DNA from: Methylobacillus flagellatus KT
GTDB taxonomy: Bacteria > Pseudomonadota > Gammaproteobacteria > Burkholderiales > Methylophilaceae
NCBI RefSeq assembly: GCF_000013705.1
Contig: NC_007947.1
Span: 248,001-312,000, forward strand
DNA length: 64,000 nt
Direction of reading: 5' to 3'
Positions 18,401 to 29,900 of the stretch are shown piece after piece. The notes under the pieces are model-generated. The model had not been told where the DNA came from. It did not search any database and saw nothing but the letters and a program-made list of their open reading frames with translations. How positions within the stretch are numbered: position 1 is the first letter of the stretch; the number at the start of each line of letters is the position of its first letter. The position numbers and the translations under genes were made by a program.

Positions 18401-19591
18401 TTAACGGCCGCTGGCAATTTGGGGAGTCGGGCGTTTTCCAATGACGATAGGCAATACCAGTTCAGTCTGGTTACGTGCAATCTTGACCAGCACTTTCTTT
18501 TCCGGCTTCAGGTTCGAGATCACATTCAGCATCGTGGAGCTATCGGTGACTTCTCGACCATCAATCTCTAGCAAGATATCGCCAGGTCGCAGTCCAGCCT
18601 TGTCTGCCGGGCTGCCTCGTACTACGCCTGCTACTAGTGATCCGCGCGCCTGCTTGAGTCGGAAAGACTCTGCCAGTTCGGGAGTGATATCTTGGGCCTC
18701 GATCCCGATCCAGCCTCGGATTACGCTGCCTTGACGAATAATTTGCTCCATCACTTGCTTGGCTAGACTGACGGGAATGGCAAAACCGATACCCATGGAG
18801 CCGCCGCTGCGAGAATAAATCGCACTATTGATGCCGACTAGATTGCCTTCGGTATCGATCAATGCCCCTCCGGAGTTGCCGGGATTGATCGGCGCGTCGG
18901 TCTGGATGAAGTTCTCGAAGGTGTTGATGCCAAGATGGCTACGACCTAATGCGCTAATGATGCCTTGGGTGACGGTCTGTCCTACGCCAAATGGATTGCC
19001 GATTGCCAATACGACATCGCCAACGCTGATATTGTTGGATTGTGCGAATGTAATGGCAGGCAGGTTACGGACATTGATCTTGAGTACCGCAAGATCGGTT
19101 TCAGGATCGGTGCCCACAATTCTGGCCGGGAATGTTCGACCATCAGGCAATGCTACCTCGATCTCATCAGCGCCATCAATGACATGATGGTTGGTGAGGA
19201 TGAGGCCCTGGCTATTGACGATGACGCCGGATCCTAGGCTATTCTCGCGTTGACTGGGATATTCGTTCCACTGGTCGCCAAAGAAATGGCGGAATAACGG
19301 GTCATCCAGAAAAGGATTTCCTATTGATTGCCTGGTTTTTTTTGACGTGAAAATGTTGACCACGCTCGGGATGGCTGCCTGGGCCGCCCGGCGATAGGAG
19401 CCGGGGGGCGCTTGGCTGCCATCATGATTGGGTGATACTTCATTGATGGGATTGTAGGCAGGAGCTTCCTTAATGGAAGTGCCGGACTTGTCGCCGAAAG
19501 GGAGTAGTTGTGGGTAAAACAACTGTGCCACGAAAAGAGCCGCCAGGCTAATGGTGACTGTCTGTGCAAAAATGAGCCAGAGTTTGCGCAT
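18401..19591 (-). CDS. HtrA/DegS-type periplasmic serine protease
   Basis: Envelope protease of the Do family, 396 residues. An N-terminal hydrophobic segment (residues 8-27) looks like a membrane anchor rather than a cleaved signal. The trypsin-like triad is H136 (TNHHV), D166 (DPETDLAVL) and S240 (PGNSGGAL). One PDZ domain follows (about 288-380). A single PDZ plus an anchor matches DegS/AlgW, which cut anti-sigma factors in the envelope stress response; DegQ-type proteases have two PDZ domains. It is transcribed away from the Nif3-like gene. Confidence 0.92.
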   Translation of the reverse strand: MRKLWLIFAQTVTISLAALFVAQLFYPQLLPFGDKSGTSIKEAPAYNPINEVSPNHDGSQAPPGSYRRAAQAAIPSVVNIFTSKKTRQSIGNPFLDDPLFRHFFGDQWNEYPSQRENSLGSGVIVNSQGLILTNHHVIDGADEIEVALPDGRTFPARIVGTDPETDLAVLKINVRNLPAITFAQSNNISVGDVVLAIGNPFGVGQTVTQGIISALGRSHLGINTFENFIQTDAPINPGNSGGALIDTEGNLVGINSAIYSRSGGSMGIGFAIPVSLAKQVMEQIIRQGSVIRGWIGIEAQDITPELAESFRLKQARGSLVAGVVRGSPADKAGLRPGDILLEIDGREVTDSSTMLNVISNLKPEKKVLVKIARNQTELVLPIVIGKRPTPQIASGR

Positions 19592-19633
19592 ATTGATTTC
19601 GACGAAGTGCGAATATGAATGTTAGGAAACAGA

Positions 19634-20380
19634 ATGAAGCTAATAGAATTGATTGATTATACCGGACAATTTCTTGAGATTGAGCGGTTCCGGGATTATT
19701 GTCCCAATGGTTTGCAGGTGCAAGGACGTAGTGAGGTCGGCAAGTTGGTGACTGGTGTCACCGCCAGTCTTACCTTGCTTGAGGCGGCGAACCGCGCCGG
19801 TGCTGATGCCATCTTGGTGCATCATGGATACTTCTGGCGCAATGAGTCGCCCGTCGTCACGGGGATCAAGCATGCACGCTTGAAATTTCTGTTGCAGCAT
19901 GACATCAGTCTGCTTGCATACCATTTGCCGCTTGATGCCCATCAAACGCTTGGCAATAACGCGCGATTAGGCCAAATCATGGGCGCCGAATTGGAAGGGT
20001 GGGCAGGCGAGCAGAATTTGATCGCATATGGTCGCTTGCCGGTTGAAACTACGCTGGGCGCATTTTCTGACACGCTCTCTAACCAACTGCGTAGATCACC
20101 ACAAGTGTTGGGTGACCCGCAAAAAAAAGTACGTCGTATCGCCTGGTGCAGTGGTGGGGCCCAAGGTTATTTTGAGACTGCTATCGGGCTAGGCGTAGAT
20201 CTCTACATTAGCGGGGAGATATCAGAACCAACATTCCACCTGGCGCGTGAGACGGGCGTGGCCTACATTGCCGCAGGACACCATGCGACAGAGCGGTACG
20301 GAGTTGCGGCATTGGGAGCTCACCTTGCCGAAAAGTTTGCACTGGCACATGAGTTCATCGACATTGAAAATCAAATATAA
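19634..20380 (+). CDS. Nif3-like dinuclear metal centre protein (YbgI family)
   Basis: Member of the Nif3/YbgI (DUF34) family, 248 residues, which binds two metal ions in a toroidal hexamer. The diagnostic [10 protein letters not shown] is near residue 24, metal ligands lie in ILVHHGYFW, and [11 protein letters not shown] is near the C-terminus. GTP cyclohydrolase-like activity has been suggested for relatives, but the role is unsettled. The ATG at 19634 follows AGGAAAC; an in-frame start at 19619 is less likely. In many betaproteobacteria petABC follows; here sspA does. Confidence 0.9.
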   Translation: MKLIELIDYTGQFLEIERFRDYCPNGLQVQGRSEVGKLVTGVTASLTLLEAANRAGADAILVHHGYFWRNESPVVTGIKHARLKFLLQHDISLLAYHLPLDAHQTLGNNARLGQIMGAELEGWAGEQNLIAYGRLPVETTLGAFSDTLSNQLRRSPQVLGDPQKKVRRIAWCSGGAQGYFETAIGLGVDLYISGEISEPTFHLARETGVAYIAAGHHATERYGVAALGAHLAEKFALAHEFIDIENQI

Positions 20381-20552
20381 GTCAATGATTGGTAAGTGTA
20401 AAATGTGATTTCCCTTTCATTTTTCCGTCAGTGTCTGTAAAATCCCTCGCTTGCCTGAAGCGGATGATTTCATCATTGCGCTGAAAGCCTTTCTGTTCTC
20501 TGGCGGGACGCTAACCATCCTGCCGGACATTCTTCAAGTGAGATAGTGAAAT

Positions 20553-21152
20553 ATGATGACCTTGTATTCTGGTACCACCTGTCCTTATAGCCATCGTTGC
20601 CGTATCGTGCTGTTCGAAAAGGGCATGGATTTCCAGGTGATAGATGTCGATATGGCAAACAAGCCAGAGGATTTGGCTGTAATCAATCCGCATAACACGG
20701 TGCCTGTGCTGGTTGAGCGTGACCTGGTGCTTGAGCAGGCTAATATCATCAATGAATACATTGATGAGCGTTTCCCTCATCCGCAATTGATGCCGGCCGA
20801 CCCTGTGATGCGGGCCCGTGCGCGCTTGTTTCTGCATAATTTTGAAGAGCAACTGTTCAATCATGTCGCCGACATCGAAACCGGTAGCGCCAAGGCTGCG
20901 GACAAGGCGCGCGCAACGATTCGCGATAATCTGACGCAGATCGTGCCTTTGTTCAGTCGCCAGGAATATATCCTGGGTGATGAATTCTCCATGCTGGATG
21001 TAGCAATTGCGCCGCTTCTATGGCGCTTGGGTCACTACGGCATTGAGCTACCGAAGCAGGCGGCTCCCTTGCTTAAGTATGCGGAGCGCATATTCTCCCG
21101 CCCGGCTTACATCGAAGCGATGACGCCTTCTGAAAAAGCAATGCGGAAATAG
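20553..21152 (+). CDS. sspA: Stringent starvation protein A
   Basis: RNA polymerase-binding regulator with a glutathione S-transferase fold but no transferase activity, 199 residues. The thioredoxin-like half (TLYSGTTCPYSHRCRIVLFEKG) and the NPHNTVPVLVERDLVLEQANIINEYIDERFPH region (residues 46-77) are typical. It is followed by sspB. The 170-bp leader has a possible promoter (TTTCAT, 17 bp, TAAAAT) that is too weak to annotate separately. Confidence 0.94.
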   Translation: MMTLYSGTTCPYSHRCRIVLFEKGMDFQVIDVDMANKPEDLAVINPHNTVPVLVERDLVLEQANIINEYIDERFPHPQLMPADPVMRARARLFLHNFEEQLFNHVADIETGSAKAADKARATIRDNLTQIVPLFSRQEYILGDEFSMLDVAIAPLLWRLGHYGIELPKQAAPLLKYAERIFSRPAYIEAMTPSEKAMRK

Positions 21153-21158
21153 ACTGGA

Positions 21159-21584
21159 ATGAGTCAAATTGCTTCAACCAAGCCCTATCTGGTGCGCGCT
21201 ATTCATGAGTGGTGTACGGATAACGGCTTAACGCCACATTTGCTGGTTGTGGTCAATGCGCAAACGAGAGTCCCCATGGCATATGTCAAGGACGGACAGA
21301 TTGTGCTGAATATTAATTACAGCGCCACAAAAAATTTGCATATTGGGACGGATGCTGTTACATTCTCAGCCCGTTTCAATGGTGCATCGAGTGAGCTGTA
21401 TGTGCCGATGAGTGCGGTGCGTGGAATTTTTGCTCGTGAGAATGGGCAGGGTATGTTTTTCGAAGAGGACTCATCAGGAGATGGGTCGGATGAAAAAGGT
21501 GCTCAAGACGTAAAGGTGGGTGATGGAAGCTCTCCAGATGCGTCAGAGGTAAAAAAGAAGCCATCGTTAAGGGTGGTGAAGTAG
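21159..21584 (+). CDS. sspB: ClpXP adaptor protein SspB
   Basis: Adaptor that delivers ssrA-tagged proteins from stalled ribosomes to ClpXP. It is 141 residues. The folded N-terminal domain (residues 5-95) has TPHLLVVVNAQTRVP and VLNINYSATKNLHIG. An acidic unstructured linker follows, ending in KKKPSLRVVK, the C-terminal peptide that docks on ClpX. It starts six bases after sspA. The tRNA cluster begins 18 bases after its stop. Confidence 0.94.
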   Translation: MSQIASTKPYLVRAIHEWCTDNGLTPHLLVVVNAQTRVPMAYVKDGQIVLNINYSATKNLHIGTDAVTFSARFNGASSELYVPMSAVRGIFARENGQGMFFEEDSSGDGSDEKGAQDVKVGDGSSPDASEVKKKPSLRVVK

Positions 21585-21602
21585 TTGTAAAGGTTTAGTT
21601 GT

Positions 21603-21678
21603 GCCGGATTAGCTCAGTTGGTAGAGCAGCGCACTTGTAATGCGAAGGTCGTCAGTTCGATTCCGACATCCGGCACCA
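21603..21678 (+). tRNA. tRNA-Thr (anticodon TGT)
   Basis: 76 nt with encoded CCA. Acceptor stem GCCGGAT/ATCCGGC pairs fully, the D-loop is AGCTCAGTTGGTAGAGC, the anticodon loop CTTGTAA gives TGT, and the T-loop is TTCGATT. The outermost anticodon-stem pair reads G-A rather than a Watson-Crick pair. Confidence 0.97.
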
Positions 21679-21694
21679 TTTCTTTAAAATGCGT

Positions 21695-21723
21695 TTGACA
21701 CTAAGTCAAAATATACGCATAAT
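21695..21723 (+). promoter_or_regulatory. Sigma-70 promoter for the tRNA-Tyr/Gly/Thr-tuf transcript
   Basis: TTGACA (21695-21700), 17-bp spacer, CATAAT (21718-21723). The expected start at about 21730 lies just upstream of tRNA-Tyr. It sits between the first and second tRNA genes. Confidence 0.8.
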
Positions 21724-21737
21724 CCCGGGTTCTGTTT

Positions 21738-21822
21738 GGAGGGGTGGCCGAGTGGTTAAAGGCGACGGACTGTAAATCCGTTCTCTCAGAGTACGAAGGT
21801 TCGAATCCTTCCCCCTCCACCA
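21738..21822 (+). tRNA. tRNA-Tyr (anticodon GTA)
   Basis: 85 nt with encoded CCA and the long variable arm of bacterial tRNA-Tyr. Acceptor stem GGAGGGG/CCCCTCC, anticodon loop CTGTAAA giving GTA, T-loop TTCGAAT. Confidence 0.97.
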
Positions 21823-21863
21823 GCATAGAATTTGGGGCCAGGGCATGATTTCTGGTTAGATGT

Positions 21864-21939
21864 GCGGGTGTAGCTCAGTTGGTAGAGCACTTGCCTTCCA
21901 AGCAAGATGTCGCGAGTTCGAACCTCGTCGCCCGCTCCA
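21864..21939 (+). tRNA. tRNA-Gly (anticodon TCC)
   Basis: 76 nt with encoded CCA. Acceptor stem GCGGGTG/CGCCCGC with one G-T pair, anticodon loop CTTCCAA giving TCC, T-loop TTCGAAC. Confidence 0.97.
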
Positions 21940-21965
21940 TTTGAAATTCAGAATTTAATAAAAAT

Positions 21966-22040
<75 letters not shown>

Positions 22041-22102
22041 TTTGGTGCTTGGATGTTAAACGCACTCAGTTAACTTGATAAAGTCGGTTAAAGGAAACGG
22101 AA

Positions 22103-23293
<1,191 letters not shown>

Positions 23294-23302
23294 TGTCCCG
23301 TT

Positions 23303-23333
23303 GGCTGCACGCAGATAGGCGTGCAGCCTTTAT
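23303..23333 (+). terminator. Hairpin terminator after tuf copy 1
   Basis: GGCTGCACGC (23303-23312) pairs with GCGTGCAGCC (23319-23328), followed by TTTATT. It lies before tRNA-Trp, so it may act as a partial terminator or an RNA processing site. Confidence 0.7.
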
Positions 23334-23350
23334 TGTTGGTAAAGCTTTAC

Positions 23351-23426
23351 AGGCCAGTAGCTCAATTGGCAGAGTATCGGTCTCCAAAACCGAGGGTTGG
23401 GGGTTCGAGGCCCTCCTGGCCTGCCA
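23351..23426 (+). tRNA. tRNA-Trp (anticodon CCA)
   Basis: 76 nt with encoded CCA. Acceptor stem AGGCCAG/CTGGCCT, anticodon loop CTCCAAA giving CCA, T-loop TTCGAGG. It precedes secE, as in most proteobacteria. Confidence 0.97.
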
Positions 23427-23443
23427 TTAATTAAGTGCAAAAT

Positions 23444-23791
23444 ATGACCGAAAAAATTAAGCTGGTGATATCCCTGCTGCTGGTCGCTGCAGGGGTTGCC
23501 GGCTTTTATTTGTTGGCGGATCAGGCGCTTGTGGTGCGTATTCTAGCCTTTTTGGCAGGGATTGTTGTTGCACTGCTCGTGGTGAAGACGACGCCCGTTG
23601 GGCAAAATGCAATTTCATTTGCGCGGGAAGCCGTGCTTGAAACCCGCAAAGTCGTCTGGCCTACCCGCAAGGAAACAATACAAACGACTGCCGCAGTGTT
23701 CGGGTTGGTAATTATCATGGCCATTTTCCTCTGGATAGTCGATGTCGGCTTCATGTGGGCTGTCAAGCAGTTGATGGGGAGGGGCGCGTAA
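23444..23791 (+). CDS. secE: Preprotein translocase subunit SecE
   Basis: Essential clamp subunit of the SecYEG channel, 115 residues with three membrane helices as in enterobacteria (residues about 6-28, 31-50 and 85-110). The conserved cytoplasmic [13 protein letters not shown] lies before the last helix. The ATG at 23444 is chosen; an in-frame GTG at 23435 would add three residues. Its stop shares a base with the nusG ATG. Confidence 0.92.
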   Translation: MTEKIKLVISLLLVAAGVAGFYLLADQALVVRILAFLAGIVVALLVVKTTPVGQNAISFAREAVLETRKVVWPTRKETIQTTAAVFGLVIIMAIFLWIVDVGFMWAVKQLMGRGA

Positions 23792-24330
23792 TGAGTGGTA
23801 TGCGGTGGTATGCGGTGCAGGCGTTTTCAGGGTTTGAAAAATCCGTCAAGAAAGCTTTAGAGGAGCGTATTGCTCGCTCTGACATAGGTGACTTGTTTGG
23901 CGATATCTTGGTGCCAGTTGAAGAAGTTGTTGAGATGAAGAATGGCGTCAAGAGTATCACCGAGCGCAAGTTGTATCCTGGATACGTGCTGGTTCAGATG
24001 CAAATGAGCGACGAAAGCTGGCACTTGGTGAAAAGCACTCCTCGGGTCACTGCGTTTATTGGCGGAACTGCGCAAAAGCCGACCCCTATCAAGGATAAAG
24101 AAGTGGAAATCATTCTTCAGCGCATGGATGAAAGTAAGAGTAATCCAACGCAGAAGCTCACTTTTGATAAGGGTGAGTCTGTGCGGGTGATTGATGGTCC
24201 CTTTAAGGACTTCTCGGGTAGTGTTGAAGATGTCAACTATGAAAAGAGCAAGTTGCGTGTGTCCGTGGTGATCTTCGGGCGTGCAACCCCTGTGGAGCTG
24301 GATTTCAGTCAGGTGGAAAAAGAGGTTTGA
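23791..24330 (+). CDS. nusG: Transcription antitermination protein NusG
   Basis: Elongation factor that binds RNA polymerase and links it to Rho or to the ribosome, 179 residues. The NGN domain starts [19 protein letters not shown] and includes [11 protein letters not shown]; the C-terminal KOW domain includes [19 protein letters not shown]. The ATG overlaps the secE stop by one base, behind GGGGAGGGG. Confidence 0.96.
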   Translation: MSGMRWYAVQAFSGFEKSVKKALEERIARSDIGDLFGDILVPVEEVVEMKNGVKSITERKLYPGYVLVQMQMSDESWHLVKSTPRVTAFIGGTAQKPTPIKDKEVEIILQRMDESKSNPTQKLTFDKGESVRVIDGPFKDFSGSVEDVNYEKSKLRVSVVIFGRATPVELDFSQVEKEV

Positions 24331-24344
24331 CAGTATTCTGGCTG

Positions 24345-24452
24345 TGTCTTGTTGTTTGCAAGACATGGCTTTTGCACTCTGGCAATCTGGGGTGTTCAGC
24401 GTGATGTTTGCGCATCACATATCTAATGGCTGGGGAGCTTGTCCAAACAAGC
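24345..24452 (+). promoter_or_regulatory. nusG-rplK spacer with small hairpins
   Basis: The 151-bp gap holds TGTCTTG/CAAGACA (24345-24365) followed by a short T run, and GCTTGT-ccaa-ACAAGC (24437-24452) about 30 bases before the rplK start. The first may be a weak terminator; the second could be part of an L1-binding leader, since L1 represses the rplKA mRNA in E. coli. Neither is certain. Confidence 0.35.
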
Positions 24453-24481
24453 GCTATTACCCAAATTAGGAGTTTATTAAA

Positions 24482-24913
24482 ATGGCAAAGAAAGTTATTG
24501 GCTATATTAAGCTGCAGATTCCTGCAGGTAAAGCCAACCCAAGTCCTCCAGTTGGTCCTGCCTTGGGTCAGCGCGGTTTGAATATCATGGAGTTCTGCAA
24601 GGCATTTAATGCAGCAACCCAAAGCATGGAACCCGGATTGCCCATTCCGGTTGTGATCACTGCATTCGCGGACAAGAGCTTCACATTCGTGATGAAGACT
24701 CCTCCTGCCACCATCCTGATCAAGAAGGCTGCCAAGATCGACAAGGGATCCCCTCGTCCTCATACCGATAAGGTCGGCAAAATTACACGTGCGCAAGCAG
24801 AAGAGATCGCCAAAACCAAAGCGCCTGATCTGACGGCAGCAGATCTGGATGCTGCAGTGCGTACTATCGCAGGTAGCGCACGCAGTATGGGTATTGAAGT
24901 GGAGGGCGTGTAA
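24482..24913 (+). CDS. rplK: 50S ribosomal protein L11
   Basis: Protein of the GTPase-associated centre of the large subunit, 143 residues. The N-terminal [21 protein letters not shown] and the C-terminal [15 protein letters not shown]-binding domain are standard. It is followed directly by rplA, with no spacer. Confidence 0.98.
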
Positions 24914-25606
24914 ATGGCTAATGTTTCTAAAAGAATCAAGGCATTGCGTGCCAAGGTTGATCGTAACAAGGTATATCCTGTCACTGAAGCATTGGCGCTG
25001 GTCAAGGAAACTGCGACTGCCAAGTTTGACGAGTCAGTTGATGCAGTGATTAATCTTGGTATCGATGCCCGTAAGTCTGACCAGTTGGTCCGTGGTGCAT
25101 TGGTGTTACCGCATGGTACAGGCAAGACCAAGCGTGTTGCCGTATTTGCGCAAGGCGCTGCTGCTGAAGCAGCTAAGGCTGCCGGTGCTGACATCGTTGG
25201 TTTTGAAGACCTTGCTGAGCAAGTCAAGGGCGGCATGCTGGACTTCGATGTTGCCATTGCTACGCCTGATGCCATGCGAATTGTTGGTGCTTTGGGTCAA
25301 GTGCTCGGCCCCCGTGGTCTGATGCCTAACCCAAAGGTGGGCACGGTAACTCCTGATGTTGCTACTGCCGTGAAGAACGCCAAGGCTGGTCAGGTACAGT
25401 ATCGTACCGATAAGGGTGGTATCGTGCATTGCACCATCGGCCGTGCTTCTTTCGAGGTGGACGCGCTGAAGGAGAATCTGGCTGCGCTTGTGGATGCCTT
25501 GAACAAGGCTAAGCCGGCATCGTCCAAGGGTGTTTACCTAAAGAAGGTCTCCGTCTCCAGCACCATGGGTGCCGGTGTGCGTGTTGATCAGTCTAACCTG
25601 GCGTGA
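24914..25606 (+). CDS. rplA: 50S ribosomal protein L1
   Basis: L1-stalk protein of the large subunit and, in E. coli, the translational repressor of its own operon. It is 230 residues with the [15 protein letters not shown] and [15 protein letters not shown] signatures. It begins right after the rplK stop. Confidence 0.98.
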   Translation: MANVSKRIKALRAKVDRNKVYPVTEALALVKETATAKFDESVDAVINLGIDARKSDQLVRGALVLPHGTGKTKRVAVFAQGAAAEAAKAAGADIVGFEDLAEQVKGGMLDFDVAIATPDAMRIVGALGQVLGPRGLMPNPKVGTVTPDVATAVKNAKAGQVQYRTDKGGIVHCTIGRASFEVDALKENLAALVDALNKAKPASSKGVYLKKVSVSSTMGAGVRVDQSNLA

Positions 25607-25687
25607 TGAATTTGGCGTCGTCCTGATGGCCGGCGCCGCAAAGAACTTTGGGCCCATGGTGCAGGAAGCCATGGGGTTATCAAAGAC

Positions 25688-25770
25688 CGTAGGAGCCCAA
25701 GCGGGCTTAATGACGGCAGAACTTTAGCCTAATCCTACGCAGATGGCGTTACCCGGAACAGGATTTTTAT
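25688..25770 (+). promoter_or_regulatory. Ribosomal protein L10 leader
   Basis: Upstream of rplJ the RNA can form a long-range stem CGTAGG (25688-25693) with CCTACG (25734-25739), enclosing a hairpin AGCCC-aagc-GGGCT region (25694-25707), followed by CAGATGGCG. This layout matches the known L10 leader, where L10-(L12) binds and blocks translation of rplJL. The match is by eye. Confidence 0.7.
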
Positions 25771-25842
25771 TCCTGATGAAAGGTCGCCGTGGAAGGTGTT
25801 TGCAGGCGACTGCAAATGCTTAATTAACGGAAGGAGAAGACC

Positions 25843-26367
25843 TTGAGTCTTAATCTTGAGCAGAAAAAGGCAGTGGTTGCTGAGGTGAGCGAGCAAGTTG
25901 CTCAGGCCCAGGCAATTGTTCTCGCTGAGTATCGTGGCATCGAAGTGGGTGACATGACCAAGTTGCGCGCTGAAGCCAGAAAATCCGGTGTTTACCTGCG
26001 TGTTCTGAAGAATACCTTAGTACGTCGCGCTGTCGACGGGACACAGTTTTCTGGACTGGCGAACGACATGGTGGGCCCACTGGTGTTCGGCATTTCTGCC
26101 GACCCGGTTGCTGCGGCAAAGGTGCTGAATAATTTTGCCAAAGCTAACGACAAGTTTGTCATCAAGGCTGGCGCTTTGCCAGGCAAGGTTCTGGATGCCA
26201 AGGGTGTGCAATCCCTGGCTACCCTGCCAAGCCGCGAAGAGTTGCTGGCCAAGTTGCTCGGCACGATGCAAGCGCCTGTTGCGCAATTCGTTCGCACTCT
26301 CAACGAAGTGCCGACGAAGTTTGCACGCGGCCTTGCTGCTGTACGCGACCAAAAGCAAGCAGCCTAA
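25843..26367 (+). CDS. rplJ: 50S ribosomal protein L10
   Basis: Base of the L7/L12 stalk, 174 residues. The N-terminal [24 protein letters not shown] binds 23S rRNA; the C-terminal helix carries the L12-binding sites. The start is TTG behind a strong AAGGAGAAG ribosome site. The 236-bp leader before it contains the L10 autoregulatory element. Confidence 0.97.
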   Translation: MSLNLEQKKAVVAEVSEQVAQAQAIVLAEYRGIEVGDMTKLRAEARKSGVYLRVLKNTLVRRAVDGTQFSGLANDMVGPLVFGISADPVAAAKVLNNFAKANDKFVIKAGALPGKVLDAKGVQSLATLPSREELLAKLLGTMQAPVAQFVRTLNEVPTKFARGLAAVRDQKQAA

Positions 26368-26400
26368 TTCATATCTTACATTTATCAGGAGTATTAACAA

Positions 26401-26787
26401 ATGGCATTATCCAAAGCAGAAATTCTTGACGCTATTGCGTCTCTGACCGTTCTCGAACTGTCCGAACTGATCAAGGACCTGGAAGAGAAGTTCGGCGTAT
26501 CCGCAGCTGCAGCTGCTGTTGCAGTCGCTGCTCCTGCAGCTGGCGGCGGCGACGCTGGTGCTGCTGCGGCAGAAAAGACTGAGTTCGACGTGATCCTGGC
26601 CTCCGCTGGCGACAACAAGGTAAACGTGATTAAGGCTGTTCGCGAACTGACTTCCCTGGGTCTGAAGGAAGCCAAGGACTTGGTTGACGCTGCTCCTAAG
26701 GCAATCAAGGAAGGCGTTTCCAAGGCTGATGCCGAAGCTGCTGCCAAGAAGCTGGAAGAAGCTGGCGCCAAGGCTGAAATCAAATAA
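26401..26787 (+). CDS. rplL: 50S ribosomal protein L7/L12
   Basis: Multi-copy stalk protein that recruits translation factors. It is 128 residues, slightly longer than in E. coli because of an alanine- and glycine-rich hinge ([19 protein letters not shown], about residues 35-58). The C-terminal domain [20 protein letters not shown] and [15 protein letters not shown] is typical. Confidence 0.98.
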   Translation: MALSKAEILDAIASLTVLELSELIKDLEEKFGVSAAAAAVAVAAPAAGGGDAGAAAAEKTEFDVILASAGDNKVNVIKAVRELTSLGLKEAKDLVDAAPKAIKEGVSKADAEAAAKKLEEAGAKAEIK

Positions 26788-26812
26788 TACCGCTTCAACA
26801 CAAGGGTATGCA

Positions 26813-26886
26813 GGCTGGCAGGAAACTGCCAGCCTTCACCATTTTAAGAAGTTAGAAGACAGCAGTCTGGTCGGGCTGCTGTCTTC
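26813..26886 (+). promoter_or_regulatory. rplL-rpoB intergenic hairpins
   Basis: Two stems: GGCTGGCA (26813-26820) with TGCCAGCC (26827-26834), and an 11-bp stem GAAGACAGCAG (26855-26865) with CTGCTGTCTTC (26876-26886). In E. coli this spacer holds an attenuator and an RNase III site that lower rpoB expression relative to rplL; the same use here is inference. Confidence 0.6.
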
Positions 26887-26910
26887 TGCCCTCTATCCTC
26901 AGGAGATGCT

Positions 26911-29900
26911 ATGAGCTATTCCTTTACCGAAAAGAAACGTCTGCGTAAAAGTTTCGCCAAGCGCGAAAGCGTGCAGGAGGTTCCTTACCTGCTCGCCATG
27001 CAATTGGAGTCCTACGCTGCATTTTTGCAAGCTGACACCCCCGCCGACAAGCGCACGGATACGGGCCTTCAAGCAGCATTCAGTTCGGTCTTCCCTATTG
27101 TCAGTCATTCCGGCAATGCGCGACTGGATTTCGTGAGTTATAACCTTGGCCAAGAGCCGTTCGATGTCAAGGAATGCCAGCAGCGTGGCTTGACTTACGC
27201 TGCACCTTTGCGCGTCAAGGTGCGCTTGACCATCATGGATAAGGAAGCTTCTAAGCCTACTGTCAAGGAGGTGAAGGAGCAGGAAGTCTATATGGGCGAA
27301 TTGCCGCTCATGACGGAAAACGGGTCTTTTGTGATCAACGGCACCGAGCGTGTCATCGTGTCGCAATTACACCGCAGCCCTGGCGTATTTTTTGAACATG
27401 ACCGTGGCAAGACCCACAGTTCAGGCAAGCTGCTGTTCTCTGCGCGCATCATTCCTTACCGTGGTTCCTGGCTCGATTTTGAATTCGACCCCAAGGATTA
27501 TTTGTATTTCCGTGTTGATCGTCGTCGCAAGATGCCGGTGACCATACTCCTGAAAGCGCTTGGTTTTACTCCAGAGCAAATTCTGGAAACATTCTACGAT
27601 TTTGACACTTTCCATATCGCCAAAAAGGGTGTGCAGTTTGAACTGGTGCCCGAACGCCTGCGTGGGGAGGTAGCCAAGTTCGATATTCTGGATAAAGATG
27701 GCAAGGTCATTGTTGCCAAGGATAAGCGCATCACCGTCAAGCATATCCGAGACATGGAAAAATCCGGGATCAGCAAGATCACGGTGCCGGAAGAGTTCTT
27801 GCTCGGCCGTTCCTTGGCTGCGGGTATCGTGGATAAGACTACGGGCGAAATTATCGCCAATGCCAACGACGAGGTGACTGAGTCGTTGCTGGACAAGCTG
27901 CGCGAAGCAGATGTTAATAAAATCAATACCTTGTATGCAAATGATCTCGATCATGGCGACTATATATCGCAAACATTGCGTATTGATGAAATTCCTGATG
28001 AGTACAGTGCACGCGTGGCTATCTACCGCATGATGCGTCCTGGTGAACCTCCGACGGAAGAGGCTGTGCAGGCGCTGTTCGAAGGATTGTTCTTCAATGA
28101 GGATCGATACGACCTTTCTGCTGTCGGCCGCATGAAGTTCAACCGCCGCGCTTTCCCCGAGAAGATAGAGGAGCGTACTGCTGCATGGTTGCGCCGCTTC
28201 TATGAGAAAGTTGGCCCGCAAGGTGCCGAAGGTCCTGGCACACTGTCCAACGATGACATTCTGGCTGTAATCGCTGTATTGATTGAGTTGCGCAATGGAC
28301 GCGGTGAAATTGATGATATCGACCACTTGGGTAACCGCCGCATCCGCTCTGTGGGTGAGTTGGCCGAGAACCAGTTCCGTGCGGGCTTGGTACGTGTAGA
28401 GCGGGCAGTCAAGGAGCGTTTGTCGCAGGCTGAGTCCGACAACCTGATGCCGCATGATCTGATTAATGCGAAGCCGGTGTCCAGCGCGATTCGTGAGTTC
28501 TTTGGGTCTTCGCAGCCGTCGCAATTCATGGATCAGACCAATCCATTGTCCGAGATCACGCACAAGCGTCGTGTATCCGCATTGGGTCCAGGCGGCCTGA
28601 CGCGTGAGCGTGCCGGCTTTGAGGTGCGCGACGTGCATTCCACCCATTATGGTCGTGTTTGCCCGATTGAAACGCCCGAAGGTCCGAATATCGGCCTGAT
28701 TAACTCTCTGGCTCTGTATTCCCGCACCAACCAGTATGGTTTCTTGGAAACCCCTTATCGCCGCGTGGCGGATAACAAGGTTTCCGATCAGATTGATTAT
28801 TTGTCTGCGATCGAGGAAAGTCAGTACATGATCGCTCAGGCGAATTCCGAGCTGGATCAGGATGGCAGGTTTAAGGAAGACTTGGTTTCTGCGCGTTATC
28901 ACAACGAATTCACCATGGCGCAACCAGACCGTGTGCAGTATATGGATGTGGCGCCTGGCCAAATCGTATCGGTGGCGGCTTCCCTGATTCCTTTCTTGGA
29001 GCATGATGACGCCAACCGCGCCTTGATGGGCGCTAACATGCAGCGTCAGGCCGTACCATGTCTGCGTGCAGAAAAAGCGTTAGTCGGTACTGGCATTGAG
29101 CGTACTGTGGCTGTCGACTCCGGTACTGTAGTGACTGCCCGTCGTGGCGGCGTGGTTGATTATGTCGACTCAAGCCGTATCGTGGTGCGCGTGCACGATG
29201 AAGAAGCTGCCGCAGGTGAAGTGGGCGTCGATATCTACAACCTGATCAAGTATACGCGCTCCAACCAGAACACCAATATTAACCAGCGTCCGCTGGTCAA
29301 TGTCGGTGACGTGCTGGCGCGCGGCGATGTGATTGCCGACGGTGCTTCCACCGATATGGGTGAGTTGGCGCTGGGCCAGAACATGTTGGTTGCCTTCATG
29401 CCATGGAATGGCTACAACTTCGAGGATTCGATCCTGATTTCCGAGCGTGTCGTGGCCGATGACCGCTATACCTCGATCCATATCGAAGAGTTGTCGGTGG
29501 TTGCCCGTGATACCAAGCTGGGCGCAGAAGAAATCACGCGGGATATCTCCAACCTGTCCGAGCGCATGCTTGGGCGACTGGATGAGTCCGGCATTATTTA
29601 TATCGGTGCTGAAGTCGAAGCAGGTGATGTACTGGTTGGCAAGGTCACCCCGAAGGGCGAAACCCAGCTGACACCGGAAGAGAAATTGCTGCGCGCAATC
29701 TTCGGTGAAAAAGCATCTGACGTGAAAGATACTTCGCTGCGCGTACCATCTGGCATGTCCGGTACCGTGATTGACGTGCAAGTGTTCACGCGTGAGGGTA
29801 TTGAGCGTGATGCCCGTGCGCAACAAATCATTGACGACCAGCTAGCGGATTACAAGCAGGATCTGGCTGACCAGATGCGTATTGTCGAAGATGATGCATT

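Noticed and set aside
27421..29004. Long open frame antisense to rpoB
   Set aside because: Shadow of the conserved rpoB codons; no motif and no ribosome site.
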